This document shows, piece by piece, positions 4,068 through 5,803 of a DNA stretch of 5,803 nucleotides. The DNA is taken from positions 1 through 5,803 of the forward strand of contig CAIYGJ010000076.1 of the NCBI GenBank assembly GCA_903925705.1. The letters run 5' to 3'. Position numbers and translations under genes: made by a program. Position 1 is the first letter of the stretch; the number at the start of each line of letters is the position of its first letter. Origin of the DNA: an uncultured Actinomycetes bacterium (GTDB taxonomy: Bacteria; Actinomycetota; Actinomycetes; S36-B12; UBA5976). The notes below the pieces were generated by a model that made no database searches, was not told the origin of the DNA, and saw only the letters and a program-made list of their open reading frames with translations.

Positions 4068-5803
4068 AGTCCTTGCTCAATAGCTTCGGCAATCCCCTGG
4101 GCATCTAGATGTAATTTATGCAAGATTGATTTGCGAGATGCATGATCCAAAAACTTCTTTGGAATGCCTAGTGAGGTAACTCTTGTTGTGGCCTTTATTC
4201 CTCGAAGTGCACTTCCAATTGCCTCGCCGATCCCGCCGTCAACAAGGCCATCTTCAATTGTGACTACAAACTCACGCTCGGCCAAGTAATCGATCAGTCC
4301 ACTCGCTACTGGTAAGACCTGGATTGGGTCAATAACCTCAACAGCGAATCCACGCTCCTGCAGAGTTTGCGCTGCCGTTAATGCTTGGGTTGCCATTCCG
4401 CCAATCGACACAATCGTCACATCTGGATTTGCAGCAGAAACTAAGACATCAGCAAAGTCAAGGGCTTGGACCGCAGGTATGTCATCAGGGATCGCGCCTT
4501 TAGGGAATCTAATTACTGTTGGGTGATCAGACTTATCGACACAGTTTCGTAGTGCGGCAACCAATCGCGCACCGTCACGTGGTGCAAACAAATCAAGACC
4601 GGGAACTACTCGCAAAAGCGCCATATCCCACATGCCGTTATGGCTTGCACCATCGTCACCCGTTACACCTGAACGGTCTAATGCAAATGTTACGCCCGCA
4701 CCATGAAGAGCCGCGTCCATGATTACTTGATCGATCGCACGATTCAAAAAGGTTGCATAGATCGCAATCACGGGATGAAGTCCGGCATGTGCCATACCGA
4801 CTGCGCTGGTGACTGCATGTTGCTCAGCAATTCCTACGTCGAATGTTCGATCTGGAAAAACGTCAGCAAAAGCATCGAGGCCAGTTGGTCCGAGCATAGC
4901 TGCGGTGATTGCAACAACATCTTGGCGCTCGCTGCCGATTTCAACGAGTTCCTGTGAGAACACTGAAGTCCAAGACTTTGCCGCTTGAGTTAATGGTTTG
5001 CCGGTGTCTGGATCAACAACGCCGACAGCATGGAAGCGATCGGCTTCATCAGTCTCGGCTGGCTTGTATCCATGACCCTTTTCAGTAATTACATGGACAA
5101 TTACTGGTTTACCAAAATCCCGAGCTCGCTGGAACGCAAATTCTAGGTTGGCAATTTTGTGACCGTCAACAGGGCCGATGTATTTCAAACCTAAATCTTC
5201 GAACAAGCCCTGTGGCGCTACAAAATCCTTGATTCCTTTTTTCATGCCATGCAAAGCATCGTAAACCGGTGAACCAATCACAGGCGTGCGCTTTAGGACT
5301 GACTTTCCCCAACCCAAGAATTTTTCATATTCTTTTGCGGTACGTAACTTTGCTAAGTGTCGGGCCATACCGCCGATTGTTGGTGAATAAGAGCGCTCGT
5401 TGTCATTAACAACAATGACTATTGAACGATCGGAGCCATCCGCGATGTTGTTAAGCGCTTCCCAAGTCATACCACCGGTGAGCGCGCCATCTCCAACGAC
5501 TGCGACCACATGTCGATCAGTTTCACCGTGGATTTCGAATGCCTTGGCAATTCCATCTGCGTACGACAGCGCCGTCGAGGCATGACTGTTTTCAATTACA
5601 TCGTGAATGCTCTCGGCGCGGCTTGGATAACCTGAAAGTCCGCCTTCTTGCCGCAAAGTATCAAAGTCGTTTGCCCGGCCGGTAACCATCTTGTGCACGT
5701 ACGACTGATGTCCTGTGTCCCAAAGTATTGGGTCCTTCGGCGAATCAAAAACCCTATGCAGCGCCAGTGTTAACTCAACTACCCCAAGGTTTGGACCTAA
5801 GTG
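4049..5803 (-). CDS. dxs: 1-deoxy-D-xylulose-5-phosphate synthase (5' end outside window)
   Basis: DXS joins pyruvate and glyceraldehyde 3-phosphate to 1-deoxy-D-xylulose 5-phosphate with thiamine diphosphate and Mg2+. This is the entry step of the MEP isoprenoid pathway and a branch to thiamine and pyridoxal. The visible 584 residues run from HLGPNLGVVEL at the window edge to the stop. Family length of about 620-640 implies some 40 residues are missing beyond 5803. The GTG at 5696-5698 is internal: conserved DXS sequence continues upstream of it in frame. In fragment numbering, motifs are DTGHQSYVHK (29-38), SHASTALSY (73-81), the ThDP motif GDGALTGG (104-111) paired with NDN (133-135), EKGHGYKPAE (241-250), and GIAEQH (324-329) with the catalytic glutamate 327, then FALDRSGVTGDDGASHNGMWD. 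The AEQH and SHNGMWD variants are normal for actinobacterial DXS. The C-terminal transketolase-like domain is complete. It converges on rnd. Confidence 0.97.
   Translation of the reverse strand, partial: HLGPNLGVVELTLALHRVFDSPKDPILWDTGHQSYVHKMVTGRANDFDTLRQEGGLSGYPSRAESIHDVIENSHASTALSYADGIAKAFEIHGETDRHVVAVVGDGALTGGMTWEALNNIADGSDRSIVIVVNDNERSYSPTIGGMARHLAKLRTAKEYEKFLGWGKSVLKRTPVIGSPVYDALHGMKKGIKDFVAPQGLFEDLGLKYIGPVDGHKIANLEFAFQRARDFGKPVIVHVITEKGHGYKPAETDEADRFHAVGVVDPDTGKPLTQAAKSWTSVFSQELVEIGSERQDVVAITAAMLGPTGLDAFADVFPDRTFDVGIAEQHAVTSAVGMAHAGLHPVIAIYATFLNRAIDQVIMDAALHGAGVTFALDRSGVTGDDGASHNGMWDMALLRVVPGLDLFAPRDGARLVAALRNCVDKSDHPTVIRFPKGAIPDDIPAVQALDFADVLVSAANPDVTIVSIGGMATQALTAAQTLQERGFAVEVIDPIQVLPVASGLIDYLAEREFVVTIEDGLVDGGIGEAIGSALRGIKATTRVTSLGIPKKFLDHASRKSILHKLHLDAQGIAEAIEQGLKTTVR

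Noticed and set aside
4703..4957. Plus-strand 84-codon reading frame inside dxs
   Set aside because: It is antisense to a strongly conserved part of dxs, has no ribosome binding site and no recognisable protein features; it is a codon shadow.
5696..5698. GTG as the start codon of dxs, giving a 549-residue protein
   Set aside because: Conserved DXS sequence (HLGPNLGVVEL through WDTGHQSY) continues in frame upstream of the GTG to the window edge, so the gene is open at 5803 and the GTG encodes an internal valine.

Overview
The window reads as a compact stretch of an actinobacterial chromosome. The taxonomic call rests on three things: a DUF3000 gene directly in front of an RNase D gene, a pairing I know only from Actinobacteria; a DXS with actinobacterial sequence variants; and a gene order that, as I remember it, matches the Mycobacterium tuberculosis block Rv2671 (RibD-like), Rv2674 (msrB), Rv2680 (DUF3000), Rv2681 (RNase D), Rv2682c (dxs1). 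Base composition looks close to even (an impression, not a count), which is low for this phylum. Together with very short intergenic gaps it suggests a streamlined lineage, for example a freshwater planktonic actinobacterium. That last step is inference.

Layout, left to right: a complete tRNA-Val(GAC) with encoded CCA (6-82); after a 29-nt gap with a clear ribosome binding site, a stand-alone RibD-C-type reductase (112-819); msrB, methionine-R-sulfoxide reductase (878-1285); on the minus strand and convergent with msrB, an EamA/DMT-family membrane transporter (1303-2130); a 66-bp divergent promoter region; a DUF3000 gene (2197-2772) and, 9 nt later, RNase D (2782-4062); and on the minus strand, overlapping the RNase D 3' end by 14 bp, dxs (4049 to beyond 5803, 5' end outside the window). 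No stretch over 70 bp lacks a gene or RNA.

The genes are mostly housekeeping: cofactor or pteridine-type reduction, repair of oxidised methionine, small-molecule export, RNA 3'-end processing, and the entry step of isoprenoid synthesis by the MEP pathway. DUF3000 and RNase D look like one operon. The others have separate functions and seem to be joined by ancestral gene order.

I see no mobile element, CRISPR array, toxin-antitoxin pair, phage gene or defence system, and nothing that amounts to an undescribed multi-gene system. The points worth a second look are small: a likely leaderless-promoter geometry at three starts; a hairpin in which the two convergent stop codons of rnd and dxs pair with each other; a 17-bp-period duplication that seems to have made the present stop codon of the transporter gene; and the transporter sitting where mycobacteria carry haem genes.
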